NCBI RefSeq assembly: GCF_014205635.1
Contig: NZ_JACIIV010000023.1
Location: 1-64,000, forward strand
DNA from: Polymorphobacter multimanifer
GTDB taxonomy: Bacteria; Pseudomonadota; Alphaproteobacteria; Sphingomonadales; Sphingomonadaceae
Direction of reading: 5' to 3'
Length of the DNA: 64,000 nt
Shown here: positions 25,848 to 33,908 of the stretch, piece by piece
Position numbering within the stretch: the first letter of the stretch is position 1
Layout of the letters: each line of letters begins with the position of its first letter
Translations under genes and position numbers: made by a program
Notes under the pieces: model-generated
The model's input: the letters and a program-made list of their open reading frames with translations, nothing else
What the model was told of the DNA's origin: nothing
The model's database searches: none

Positions 25848-27698
25848 ATGGAATTGAAAGTGCCACCGCTCAAGCCGGCCGTGCTCGCCGCGCGCGTCGA
25901 TGCAACCCCCAATCTGGTGCGGCTGTTCCTCGATTGGGCCGATGAACAGCCGCAAGCGCCGATGCTCGGGTCCAAGGCCGATGGCGCCTGGACGACGCAG
26001 AGCTGGGGCGAGGTGCGCGCCAAGGTCGCGGCCATGTCTGCGGCGCTGCTCGGCATGGGCGTCAAGGCCGGGGACCGGGTGGTGCTGGTATCGGAAAATC
26101 GCCCCGAATGGTGCATTGCCGACCTGGCGATCATGGGGGCGGGCGCCATCACCGTGCCGGCCTACACCACCAATACCGTGGCCGATCACACCCATATCAT
26201 CAACAATTCGGGCGCCCGGGCGGTCATCGTCTCGGGGCCCAAGCTTGCCGCCAATGTGCTGCCGGCGGCGGCGGCGAGTGCCGCGTGCCGGATGGTGATC
26301 GGCATCGATCCCTTGAAGCCCGCACAGGGCGGCGAGCTGGTGTTGCACCAATGGACAGCGTTGCTGGACGCGCGGGCGGCACATGCGGCGGCGGACCTGG
26401 CGGCGATCAAGGCGCGAGCCTTGATGGCGCGCGATGATCTGGCCTGCATCATCTACACCAGCGGCACCGGCGGGGCGCCGCGCGGCGTGCGCCAGCATCA
26501 TGGTGCGATCATGCGCAACATCGCCGGCGCCATCACCGTGATCGAGCAGGATTTCGAGCCCACACCCTATCGCGAGCGCTTCCTCTCGTTCCTGCCACTG
26601 AGCCATGCCTATGAGCACACCGCCGGCCAGTACATGCCGATCGGGATGGGCGGCGAGATCTGGTATGCCGAGGGGCTGGAGAAGCTCGCCGCCAACATCG
26701 AGGAGGCGCAGCCGACCTTCATGGTGGTGGTGCCGCGGCTGTTCGAGGTGTTGCGCATGCGCATCGCCAAGCAGATCGAGAAGCAGGGCGGGGCGGCGGT
26801 GATCATGCTCAACCACGCCTTGAAGCTCGGTCGCAAGGCGGCGCGCGGGCAGGATCTGACGCTCGTGGAGCGGCTGCTCGACCCGGTGCTCGAGCGCACC
26901 ATCCGCAAGAAGATCCAGGACAAGTTCGGCGGGCGGTTGAAGGGGCTTGTGGCCGGCGGCGCGCCGCTCAACCCCGAGGTCGGCGTGTTCTTCGCCTCGA
27001 TCGGCATCACCATCCTGCAAGGCTATGGGCAGACCGAGGCCGGGCCGGTGATCAGCTGCAACCGCCCGCGCGCGCGCATCAAGATGCACACGGTGGGGCC
27101 GCCGCTGACCGGCGTGGAGGTGAGGATCGCGTCCGATGGCGAGATCTGCGTGCGTGGCGAGCTGGTGATGGACGGCTATTGGATGAACGATGCCGAGAGC
27201 CACCGCGTGCTGCAGGACGGCTGGCTGCTGACCGGCGACATCGGCCATTTCGACAAGGACGGCCACCTCGTCATCACCGACCGCAAGAAGGACATCATCG
27301 TCAACGACAAGGGGGACAATGTCGCCCCGCAGCGGGTCGAGGGCATGCTGACGCTGCAGGACGAGATCGCGCAGGCGATGGTCTATGGCGACCAGCGGCC
27401 CTATCTGGTCGGACTGGTGGTGCCCGAGCTCGAATGGGCGATGGGCTGGGCGCGCGACATGGGAATGCCCGCCGACCTTGCCAAGCTGCAGCACGAGCCG
27501 GAATTCCACCGCGCGATCATGGCGGCTGTCGACCGGGTGAATGCCAAGCTGAGCGTGACCGAAAAGGTGCGCCGCGTGATCATCGCCGACGAAGCGTTCA
27601 CCACCGAGAACGAGCAGATGACACCGAGCCTGAAGATCCGGCGGCATGTGCTGCGCAAGGTCTATGGCGCGCGGCTGGACAAGCTCTACGCCGGCTGA
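25848..27698 (+). CDS. Long-chain acyl-CoA synthetase (AMP-forming)
   Basis: A 616-residue ANL-superfamily ligase. It activates fatty acids to acyl-CoA through an acyl-adenylate. The phosphate-binding loop reads IIYTSGTGGAPRGV, differing from the consensus TSGTTGxPKG but typical of a FadD15-like subgroup. Other conserved parts are LPLSHAYEH, QGYGQTEAGPV, LLTGDIG and ITDRKKDIIV. Domain order is an N-terminal binding domain (about 1-480) and a C-terminal swinging lid. There is no membrane segment. It follows the lipoprotein GGT by 41 nt. The final codons and the stop lie within the first copy of a 30-bp tandem duplication shared with the convergent protease gene. Confidence 0.92.
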   Translation: MELKVPPLKPAVLAARVDATPNLVRLFLDWADEQPQAPMLGSKADGAWTTQSWGEVRAKVAAMSAALLGMGVKAGDRVVLVSENRPEWCIADLAIMGAGAITVPAYTTNTVADHTHIINNSGARAVIVSGPKLAANVLPAAAASAACRMVIGIDPLKPAQGGELVLHQWTALLDARAAHAAADLAAIKARALMARDDLACIIYTSGTGGAPRGVRQHHGAIMRNIAGAITVIEQDFEPTPYRERFLSFLPLSHAYEHTAGQYMPIGMGGEIWYAEGLEKLAANIEEAQPTFMVVVPRLFEVLRMRIAKQIEKQGGAAVIMLNHALKLGRKAARGQDLTLVERLLDPVLERTIRKKIQDKFGGRLKGLVAGGAPLNPEVGVFFASIGITILQGYGQTEAGPVISCNRPRARIKMHTVGPPLTGVEVRIASDGEICVRGELVMDGYWMNDAESHRVLQDGWLLTGDIGHFDKDGHLVITDRKKDIIVNDKGDNVAPQRVEGMLTLQDEIAQAMVYGDQRPYLVGLVVPELEWAMGWARDMGMPADLAKLQHEPEFHRAIMAAVDRVNAKLSVTEKVRRVIIADEAFTTENEQMTPSLKIRRHVLRKVYGARLDKLYAG

Positions 27699-27731
27699 CG
27701 CCGGCTGGACAAGCTCTACGCCGGCTGACGC
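27672..27731. repeat. Perfect 30-bp tandem duplication at convergent gene ends
   Basis: Positions 27672-27701 and 27702-27731 are identical 30-mers. The first copy holds the end and TGA stop (27696-27698) of the plus-strand acyl-CoA synthetase; the second holds the TAG stop (27716-27718) of the minus-strand S41-like gene. The duplication therefore separates the 3' ends of two convergent genes that would otherwise overlap. Confidence 0.95.
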
Positions 27732-29173
27732 AGCGACATGATCCAGCGTTCGAGCGCGGCATCGTCGCCCATGTCGCCATCGAAGCGGTGGGCCGGCTCG
27801 ACGGGCACATTGCTGCCGCGCGGCCGGCCGCGATAGACCTTTATCGGCACCGAGAAGCTGCCGAGCCCGCTCGGCAGGTCGATGTCGCGCACCTCCATGT
27901 AATCGCTGTCGGCGCTGGTCGTGCGGCCGACCGGCACCGCGCCGAGCGCTGTCCAGAGATCGACGGTGTCGAGGCATGCCGAGCCGCAGGCGCTGTCGGT
28001 GAGCACATATGTGGGTTTGGTGCGCGGCGCGAACGTTTGTGGCGCGACTGTTGCCGCTGCCGAGGGGCCGTCCGGCTCGCGCCACAGCGGATCGCCGCGC
28101 GCGATGGCGCCGGCGAGGCCGCTCGTGGAGGCGCGGCACCAGTCCAGGGCCTCCGGGCTGGCGCCTGAATTGCCGGCGAGAGCGGGGCCGCAGAACGCAT
28201 CGATTGCCGCAAGATTGGCGGGGGTGGCGCGCCAATCGACATGGATGGCCTTGTCGCGGTCCGCGGCGATGCGCGCGATGGCGGCAGGGCTCCAGAGCAG
28301 TCGTGCGAGCTGAGCGCCCCAGTCCGAACTGCCGCCGGTGTTGCCGCGCACGTCGAGCACGAGCAACGGGGCTTCACGCAGCGATTGCTGGCGAGCGCGG
28401 ACGGCGTCGACAAGTACCGGCAGCGCGATTTCTGCAGCGGTGCCCTCCGCTGCGGAAAAGCTGCCGGCGGAAATCCAGCTGCCACCGGCGAAATCGCGGA
28501 GCGCAATCGGCGCGCGCCTGCCGGTGGCGGTGCGCGCCACGAGATCGGTGAACTTGTCGGGCTCCGGTCGCCATTCGAGGGTGATGTCGCGTTCTGCGCT
28601 GGCATTGCCGACGCGGCAGCGCGCCGGCCGCTTGACCCAGGGGTTGCCGTAATCGTGGAACACGCGCCAGCCGTGCCGTTCCCGCTCGGCGACGAGGTCC
28701 CAGCCGCCGCGCCAGGGGGCCACCAGCTCGGCGAGCAGGGCTTCGGGGTTTCGGCCATCGCAGCCGAGGATGCGGTCCCCGATCGCCATGCCGGTTCCGG
28801 CTTCGGCATGGCGGACGACGAGCGCGCCGTCGCGATAGGCGGCGATGAAGCCGGGCCATTGGCCCTGCACGTCGAGGGTATCGTTGAAGCCGATGTACAT
28901 ATGGCCATCGTTGAAGCGCGCCACCATCTCGCGCATCGCGAACATGTAGCCGCCCGGCGTGCGCACGCTGCCGGCGCGTTGCAGCGCACCGGCGAGTGCC
29001 GCATCGAGGCGCGCCGGGAAGCCGGGATCGAGCTGGTTGTGCGGGCCCGGATGGTTGGCAGCCTGCTCGGCATGCCAGGCACGGGAATCGGTTTCGAGGG
29101 TCTGCCGCCAATCGCGCTCGGTTGCCACGGCCGGCATGGCGAGGACAGCGACAAGAGCGAGCAGACGCAACAT
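27716..29173 (-). CDS. Exported S41-family (tail-specific protease-like) peptidase
   Basis: A 485-residue exported protein with a signal peptide (MLRLLALVAVLAMPAVA). The C-terminal half has the S41 core: a PDZ-like segment in the middle (GTGMAIGDRILGCDG), LLVLDVRGNTGGSSDWG as the substrate and oxyanion region, and TDSACGSACLD, where the serine of GSAC is the likely nucleophile. The surrounding cysteines differ from the common SASASE form, so catalysis is likely but not certain. The start at 29173 is set by the signal peptide; no strong ribosome-binding site is seen. It converges with the acyl-CoA synthetase gene. It is probably a periplasmic peptidase, substrate unknown. Confidence 0.75.
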   Translation of the reverse strand: MLRLLALVAVLAMPAVATERDWRQTLETDSRAWHAEQAANHPGPHNQLDPGFPARLDAALAGALQRAGSVRTPGGYMFAMREMVARFNDGHMYIGFNDTLDVQGQWPGFIAAYRDGALVVRHAEAGTGMAIGDRILGCDGRNPEALLAELVAPWRGGWDLVAERERHGWRVFHDYGNPWVKRPARCRVGNASAERDITLEWRPEPDKFTDLVARTATGRRAPIALRDFAGGSWISAGSFSAAEGTAAEIALPVLVDAVRARQQSLREAPLLVLDVRGNTGGSSDWGAQLARLLWSPAAIARIAADRDKAIHVDWRATPANLAAIDAFCGPALAGNSGASPEALDWCRASTSGLAGAIARGDPLWREPDGPSAAATVAPQTFAPRTKPTYVLTDSACGSACLDTVDLWTALGAVPVGRTTSADSDYMEVRDIDLPSGLGSFSVPIKVYRGRPRGSNVPVEPAHRFDGDMGDDAALERWIMSLRQPA

Positions 29174-29290
29174 CGGAGCCGGTTTATCGTCTCCAGAGCT
29201 GTGGTGCAATGGTAATACAGCAGCCAAAGAGCTGCCAGGCAGTTGCGCGCGCGACATGCTATGCTCGCGGCGGAACTCGGGGGAAATGAC

Positions 29291-30313
29291 ATGGGCAAGG
29301 GACGGGTGCTGGTCACGGGGGCTTCGGGGTATATCGCCGGCTTCGCCATTCGCCAGCTGCTGGCCGAGGGCTGGACGGTGCGCGGCACGCTGCGCGACCT
29401 GAAGCGGGCGGCCGAAGTGCGCGCGGCGGTGGGGTCGGACGACATTGAACTGGTGGCGGCAAACCTGATGGCCGATGCCGGCTGGGCCGAAGCGATGGCC
29501 GGGATCGACCATGTGCTGCACATGGCGTCGCCGCTCCCCGATGGCGAGCCGAAGAACCCCGATGATCTGATCGTGCCGGCGCGCGACGGCGCGCTGCGGG
29601 CGCTGAGGGCGGCGCGTGACGCCGGGGTGAAGCGGCTGGTGATGACGAGTTCCACCGCCGCGATCTGCTATGGCGGGCCGCCGAAAAACGGTGTGGCCTT
29701 CACCGAAGCCGACTGGACCGATGTGTCCGGGCGCGATGCCTATGCCTATATCAAGTCGAAGACCATCGCCGAGCGCGCGGCGCGCGACTGGGTAGCAGAG
29801 GACGGGGTTGCGGCGGAAGGCGGCGCGCTCGAGTTCGTGACGGTCAACCCGTCGTTGGTGCTGGGGCCATTGCTCGGCAAGGACTATTCGCCATCCCTCC
29901 AGGTGGTGAAGAAGCTGCTGGACGGGGACCTGCCAGGCCTCCCGCGGCTGGGATTTGCCGTGGTCGATGTGCGCGACCTGGCCGATCTGCATATCCGCGC
30001 GATGGTGACGCCGGGGCTGCACGGTGAGCGCTTCATGGGCTCGGGCGAGTGGATGTGGCTGGAGGATGTGGCGGCAGTGCTGAAAAGCCGGCTGGGGGCA
30101 GACGCCGCGAAAGTGCCGACGCGGCGGCTGCCGGCGCTGCTCGTCAAGCTGTCGGCGTTGTTCGACCCGACGGTGCGGATGGTGGTGCCCGAACTCGGCC
30201 GCGAGCGCCCGTGCGATGCGACCCATGCGCGCGAAATGCTGGGCTGGACGTCGAGGCCGGCGGCGGATTCGATCGAGGATTGTGCGCGGAGCCTGGTGGC
30301 GATGCGTAAATAA
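29291..30313 (+). CDS. NAD(P)-dependent epimerase/dihydroflavonol reductase-like protein
   Basis: A 340-residue extended short-chain dehydrogenase. The Rossmann glycine motif is VTGASGYIAGF near the N-terminus and the catalytic block is YAYIKSKTIAE (YxxxK). It is closest in appearance to the dihydroflavonol-4-reductase/cinnamoyl-CoA-reductase-like group, which reduces carbonyls with NADPH; the substrate is unknown. The ATG at 29291 follows a GGGGGA ribosome-binding site. Its stop is 3 nt from a large inverted repeat that may terminate transcription from both sides. Confidence 0.83.
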   Translation: MGKGRVLVTGASGYIAGFAIRQLLAEGWTVRGTLRDLKRAAEVRAAVGSDDIELVAANLMADAGWAEAMAGIDHVLHMASPLPDGEPKNPDDLIVPARDGALRALRAARDAGVKRLVMTSSTAAICYGGPPKNGVAFTEADWTDVSGRDAYAYIKSKTIAERAARDWVAEDGVAAEGGALEFVTVNPSLVLGPLLGKDYSPSLQVVKKLLDGDLPGLPRLGFAVVDVRDLADLHIRAMVTPGLHGERFMGSGEWMWLEDVAAVLKSRLGADAAKVPTRRLPALLVKLSALFDPTVRMVVPELGRERPCDATHAREMLGWTSRPAADSIEDCARSLVAMRK

Positions 30314-30315
30314 GG

Positions 30316-30439
30316 GCCTCCGGCGGCTGGGGCCGCAGGCCCCAGACCCCAATAGTCAGCTTTCGCTCAGTCAGTTGCGCCAGTGAATGCGAAAACCGAT
30401 TGATGGGGTCTGGGGCCTGCGGCCCCAGCCGCCGGAGGC
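30316..30439. repeat. Perfect 35-bp inverted repeat pair (interspersed palindromic element)
   Basis: Arms 30316-30350 and 30405-30439 are exact reverse complements over 35 nt, separated by 54 nt. Each arm begins or ends with GCCTCCGGCGGCTGGGGCC and contains its own small hairpin (GGGGCC-3 nt-GGCCCC) followed by an AGACCCC tail. It lies between two convergent genes (reductase and pgl) and could act as a bidirectional terminator. The same element recurs at 58.4 kb (pair) and 61.8 kb (single), which marks it as a dispersed repeat family of the REP/BIME kind. Confidence 0.9.
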
Positions 30440-30455
30440 TATCTGCCCCCGGCCA

Positions 30456-31157
30456 TCACGCGCACCAGTGGATATCGATGTCCATTTCGAGGTCGGCGAG
30501 CAGCCGGCCGATCGGCATCGGGCTCGACGCGCCGTCCTTGAGCGCCTTTTCCACGAGCTTGCGCTTGGTCTTGCCCGTGATCATCAGCGTGACGACGCGC
30601 GCCGAGACGAGCGCCGGCTTGGTGAGGGTGACGCGCGCATGCGGCATGTCTTCGGGCATGGGTTCGGGGCGCACGCCGAGCGCGCGGCGGACTTTAGGGC
30701 CGTTGAGGGCGGCGTCGTAATCGGGGCCGGGGAAGATGCTCGCGACATGGCCATCGGCGCCCACACCGAGCCAGGCGAGATCGAGCGGCCAGGCGAGTGC
30801 CGCCAGCCGTTCATCGGCGGCGAGGCCGGCGGCGCGCGGGTCCTTCTCGCCGGTGGCGAGGGGCACGACGCGTGCCTTCCTGGGCAGGAACAGTTTTGCG
30901 AGCATCCCGACGTTGGAGGCCGGATCGGTGGGGGGTACCAGCCGCTCGTCGGTGGGGACGATGGTGACATCGGCCCATTCGATCTTCTTTTCCGACAGCA
31001 ATTTCAGCGCCTTCAAGGGCGTGTTGCCGCCGGGGAAGGCCACGAAGGCGCGGCCACGCGCTTCGAGCGCCTGCTCGATGAGGAACGCGACATCGCCGGC
31101 GACAGCCTCCGCCAGCTCGTCTTCGTCCTCGTAATCCCACCATTCTGCATCGATCAT
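30456..31157 (-). CDS. pgl: 6-phosphogluconolactonase
   Basis: A 233-residue 6-phosphogluconolactonase. It hydrolyses 6-phosphogluconolactone in the pentose-phosphate and Entner-Doudoroff routes in the cytosol. Family motifs are AFPGGNTPLKAL near residue 40, TDERLVPP, SNVGML and GVGADGHVASIFPG, the last holding catalytic residues. It is the last gene behind rlmH (39-nt gap) in the obgE block. It ends 16 nt from a large inverted repeat. The alternative assignment, glucosamine-6-phosphate deaminase, is less likely given the GVGADGHVASIFPG form and the length. Confidence 0.9.
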   Translation of the reverse strand: MIDAEWWDYEDEDELAEAVAGDVAFLIEQALEARGRAFVAFPGGNTPLKALKLLSEKKIEWADVTIVPTDERLVPPTDPASNVGMLAKLFLPRKARVVPLATGEKDPRAAGLAADERLAALAWPLDLAWLGVGADGHVASIFPGPDYDAALNGPKVRRALGVRPEPMPEDMPHARVTLTKPALVSARVVTLMITGKTKRKLVEKALKDGASSPMPIGRLLADLEMDIDIHWCA

Positions 31158-31196
31158 GCGAGGCGTTTGGCACAGGGGGCTTCGAGAGGAAACCCC

Positions 31197-31613
31197 CTAC
31201 TCGCGGTGATAGGGGTGACCATCGAGGATGGTGGTGGCGCGGTAGAGCTGCTCGGCGAGCATGGCGCGGGCGAGCATGTGCGGCCAGGTGGCGCGGCCGA
31301 GGCCGAGCAGCAGGTCGGCGCTGCCGCGGGTGGCCTCGTCATGGCCATCGGCGGCGCCGAGCAGGAAACGCACTTCGCGGGTGCCCGAATCGCGCCAGCG
31401 GCCGAGCAGGGCAGCCAGCTCGGTGGAGGACAGGTCCTTGCCGCGCTCATCGAGCACGACGGTGCGCGCCGCGGGGGGTGCGGCGGGAAAGGGTGCTGAT
31501 TCGGAGAGTTCGGTGACAGCGAGAAGCCCGCGCATCCGGCTGGCGTAGCGGGTGACGAGCTCGGCCTCGGCGCAGCGGCCGATGCGGCCGCGCGCGAGGA
31601 TGTGGAGCTTCAC
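31197..31613 (-). CDS. rlmH: 23S rRNA (pseudouridine-1915-N3)-methyltransferase RlmH
   Basis: A 138-residue SPOUT-class methyltransferase that methylates pseudouridine 1915 of 23S rRNA in assembled 70S ribosomes using S-adenosylmethionine. Conserved parts are KLHILARGRI at the N-terminus, FLLGAADGHD as the cofactor-loop glycine motif, and the C-terminal EQLYRATTILDGHPYHRE. The start is a GTG at 31613 that overlaps the rsfS stop as GTGA. rsfS-rlmH pairing is conserved across bacteria. Confidence 0.95.
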   Translation of the reverse strand: MKLHILARGRIGRCAEAELVTRYASRMRGLLAVTELSESAPFPAAPPAARTVVLDERGKDLSSTELAALLGRWRDSGTREVRFLLGAADGHDEATRGSADLLLGLGRATWPHMLARAMLAEQLYRATTILDGHPYHRE

Positions 31614-32050
31614 TGTTGCTCTTCGGGCACCAGCGCGCGGGGGATGGGATGGGCGGGAGTCGATTCGGGCTCCATCGACCACATCTTTTCAAGGGCATAG
31701 AACTGCCGGACATCGGGCTTGAACAGGTGGACGATGATGTCCCCCAGGTCGATCAGCACCCAGTCGGCGGTCTGCAGGCCCTGCACGCGGGCGGGGCGGC
31801 CGAACTCCTGCTTGGCCTTGTCGGCGATCTTGTTCGCCATCGAGGCCACTTGCCGGCCCGAGCGTCCGGACGCGATGACCATGTAATCGGCGATGGTCGA
31901 CTTGCCTGCAAGCGGCAGGGTGACGATCTCCTCGGCCTGGTCGTCATCGAGCGACTTGAGCACCATGGCGTGCATTTCGTCGACGCGGTCGGGGGCGAGC
32001 GGCTTGTTCTTGGGGCGGCGGGCGGGCTTTTTGGGGGTGTCGGGGGTCAA
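31610..32050 (-). CDS. rsfS: Ribosomal silencing factor RsfS
   Basis: A 146-residue RsfS (Iojap) protein. It binds ribosomal protein L14 and blocks subunit joining when nutrients are low. The core covers about residues 25-125: VLKSLDDDQAEEIVTLPLAG, DYMVIASGRSGRQV and WVLIDLGDIIVHLF. A basic, proline-rich N-terminal extension precedes it. The start is a TTG at 32050, overlapping the nadD stop as TTGA; an ATG 24 codons further in would give a shorter protein. rlmH follows with another 4-nt overlap. Confidence 0.94.
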   Translation of the reverse strand: MTPDTPKKPARRPKNKPLAPDRVDEMHAMVLKSLDDDQAEEIVTLPLAGKSTIADYMVIASGRSGRQVASMANKIADKAKQEFGRPARVQGLQTADWVLIDLGDIIVHLFKPDVRQFYALEKMWSMEPESTPAHPIPRALVPEEQQ

Positions 32051-32658
32051 GGTCGGGCTTTCTCGAGGGTGTTTATATGCCTCCTATACCACGCCGGGTC
32101 GGATTTGCGCAGGCTTGTCGCAGAGAGTGGCGATGTGCGGATGTTGAAGACGAGGATGGCGGGCGCGCCGAACGCTGTCCAGCGGCCGGCCTGGGAGGCA
32201 GGGCGGCGCCAGCGGCGGAGCCAGGCCATGGCGGGGGCGGTGAGGGCGGCGCCCAGATAGCCGGGGCGGGCGAACACGGCGATGGGGATCTGCGACGCGA
32301 ACGCCCGCCAGCGATGCCAGCGGTGCAGCTCGGTGAGGATGTCGGCCCCGGCCAGCCAGATGAAGCGGGTGCCCGGATGGCTGCGCTGCAGGGCGGCGAC
32401 GGTATCGACGGCGAAGCGGGTGCCGAGCTCGACTTCGATGGCGGTGGGGAGGATGCGCGGGTGGCGCGCGGCGGCTTGGGCGGAGGCAAGCCGGGCTTCG
32501 AGGCTGGCCATGCCGGCCTGCGGCTTTAAGGGGTTTTGCGGGCTGACCAGCCACCAGACTTCGTCGAGGCCGAGCAGGCGCATCGCCTCCAGGCTGATGT
32601 GGCGGTGGGCGGCGTGAGCCGGGTTGAAGGAGCCACCCAGGAGGCCGATTCGTTTCAG
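32047..32658 (-). CDS. nadD: Nicotinate-nucleotide adenylyltransferase
   Basis: About 203 residues. It transfers AMP to nicotinate mononucleotide in NAD synthesis. The nucleotide-binding signature GGSFNPAHAAHRH lies at the very N-terminus, and the ISxTxxR-type motif near the end appears as PLSATSLRKS. The glycine usual between the two histidines (HxGH) is alanine here. No ATG, GTG or TTG lies between the proA stop region and the family start, so translation probably begins at a CTG (32658-32656) that overlaps the proA stop as CTGA. Function is secure; the start codon is an inference. Confidence 0.93.
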   Translation of the reverse strand: MKRIGLLGGSFNPAHAAHRHISLEAMRLLGLDEVWWLVSPQNPLKPQAGMASLEARLASAQAAARHPRILPTAIEVELGTRFAVDTVAALQRSHPGTRFIWLAGADILTELHRWHRWRAFASQIPIAVFARPGYLGAALTAPAMAWLRRWRRPASQAGRWTAFGAPAILVFNIRTSPLSATSLRKSDPAWYRRHINTLEKARP

Positions 32659-33908
32659 GCGCGCACCTGTCCGCTGCCCATGACCAGCGTCTTGTAGGTG
32701 GTGAGGCCCTCGAGCGCCACCGGACCGCGCGCGTGGAGGCGGCCGGTGGCGATGCCGATCTCGGCGCCGAAGCCGAACTCGCCGCCATCGGCGAACTGGG
32801 TGCTGGCATTGTGCATGACGATGGCGCTGTCGATGGCGGTGAGGAAGGCCCTGGCGGTCGCCTCGTTCTCGGTGACGATGGCGTCGGTATGGCCGCTGCT
32901 GTGCGCCTGCACATGGGCGATGGCGCCCGCCACGCCATCGACGGTGGCGACCGATGCCACCTTGTCGAGCCATTCGGTGTCATAGTCTTCCGCCGTGGCG
33001 GCGGTGGCGCGGGGTTCCAGCGACCGGGCAGCAGCGTCGGCGCGGAGGTCGCAGCCGGCATCGGCGAGGGCCGCCAGCACGGCGCGGGCGGTGGCGGGCG
33101 ACAGCGCGGCATCGAGCAGGATCGTCTCGGTGGCACCGCAGACGCCGGGGCGGCGTAGCTTGGAATTGACCGCCAGTGCCACTGCCTTGGCGGGGTCGGC
33201 GGCGGCGTCGATGTAGAGATGGTTGATGCCGTCGAGGTGGGCGAGCACCGGCACGCGGGCATCGGCCTGCACCCGGGCGACAAGCCCCTTGCCGCCGCGC
33301 GGGATGATGACATCGATGAGGCCGTGGGCGGCGAGCATGGCGCCGACGAGCGCGCGGTCCCCGGCAGGCACCATCTGGATGGCGGCCGCTGGCAGCCCGG
33401 CTTCGACGAGCCCCTGCGCCATGCAATCGAGCAGCACTTCGTTGGAATGGGCGGCCTCGGAGCCGCCGCGCAGCAGGCAGGCGTTGCCCGACATCAGGCA
33501 GAGGGCGGCGGCATCGGCGGTGACGCCGGGGCGGCTTTCGTAGATGATGCCGATGACACCCAGCGGCACGCGCACGCGGGTGAAGGCGAGGCCGTTGGGG
33601 GTGGTCCAGTGGCGGAAGGCCTCGCCGACCGGATCGGGAAGGGCGGCGACGGTTTCGAGTCCCGCGGCAAGCGCTTCGATGCGTGATCCGTCGAGCGCCA
33701 GCCGGTCGAGCAGGGCGGCGTTCAAGCCCCTGGCAGCGCCGGCGGCCATGTCCTGCGCGTTGGCGGCGGCGAGCTCGGACGCGCGTTCCCGGAGGCGCTT
33801 CGCAGCGTGGCGGATGGCCGAGGCCTTTTGCGCGGTGGCGGCGGCCAGTGCTGGAAGTGCGGCGCGCGCGGCGCGGGCCATGGCGGTGATGGTCGATTCG
33901 GGCGTCAC
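32655..33908 (-). CDS. proA: Gamma-glutamyl phosphate reductase
   Basis: A 417-residue glutamate-5-semialdehyde dehydrogenase, the second step of proline synthesis, reducing gamma-glutamyl phosphate with NADPH. It belongs to the aldehyde-dehydrogenase fold. The catalytic cysteine is in RRPGVCGATETIL; VPLGVIGIIYESRPGVT and LLRGGSEA are also characteristic. The start is a GTG at 33908 overlapping the proB stop as GTGA, and the stop overlaps the proposed nadD CTG start. Length is normal for the family. Confidence 0.97.
   Translation of the reverse strand: MTPESTITAMARAARAALPALAAATAQKASAIRHAAKRLRERASELAAANAQDMAAGAARGLNAALLDRLALDGSRIEALAAGLETVAALPDPVGEAFRHWTTPNGLAFTRVRVPLGVIGIIYESRPGVTADAAALCLMSGNACLLRGGSEAAHSNEVLLDCMAQGLVEAGLPAAAIQMVPAGDRALVGAMLAAHGLIDVIIPRGGKGLVARVQADARVPVLAHLDGINHLYIDAAADPAKAVALAVNSKLRRPGVCGATETILLDAALSPATARAVLAALADAGCDLRADAAARSLEPRATAATAEDYDTEWLDKVASVATVDGVAGAIAHVQAHSSGHTDAIVTENEATARAFLTAIDSAIVMHNASTQFADGGEFGFGAEIGIATGRLHARGPVALEGLTTYKTLVMGSGQVRA

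Noticed and set aside
30316-30439. CRISPR-like or ordinary terminator reading of the repeat pair
   Set aside because: The units are inverted, not direct with regular spacers, and the same unit recurs between co-directional genes, so a dispersed palindromic element fits better.
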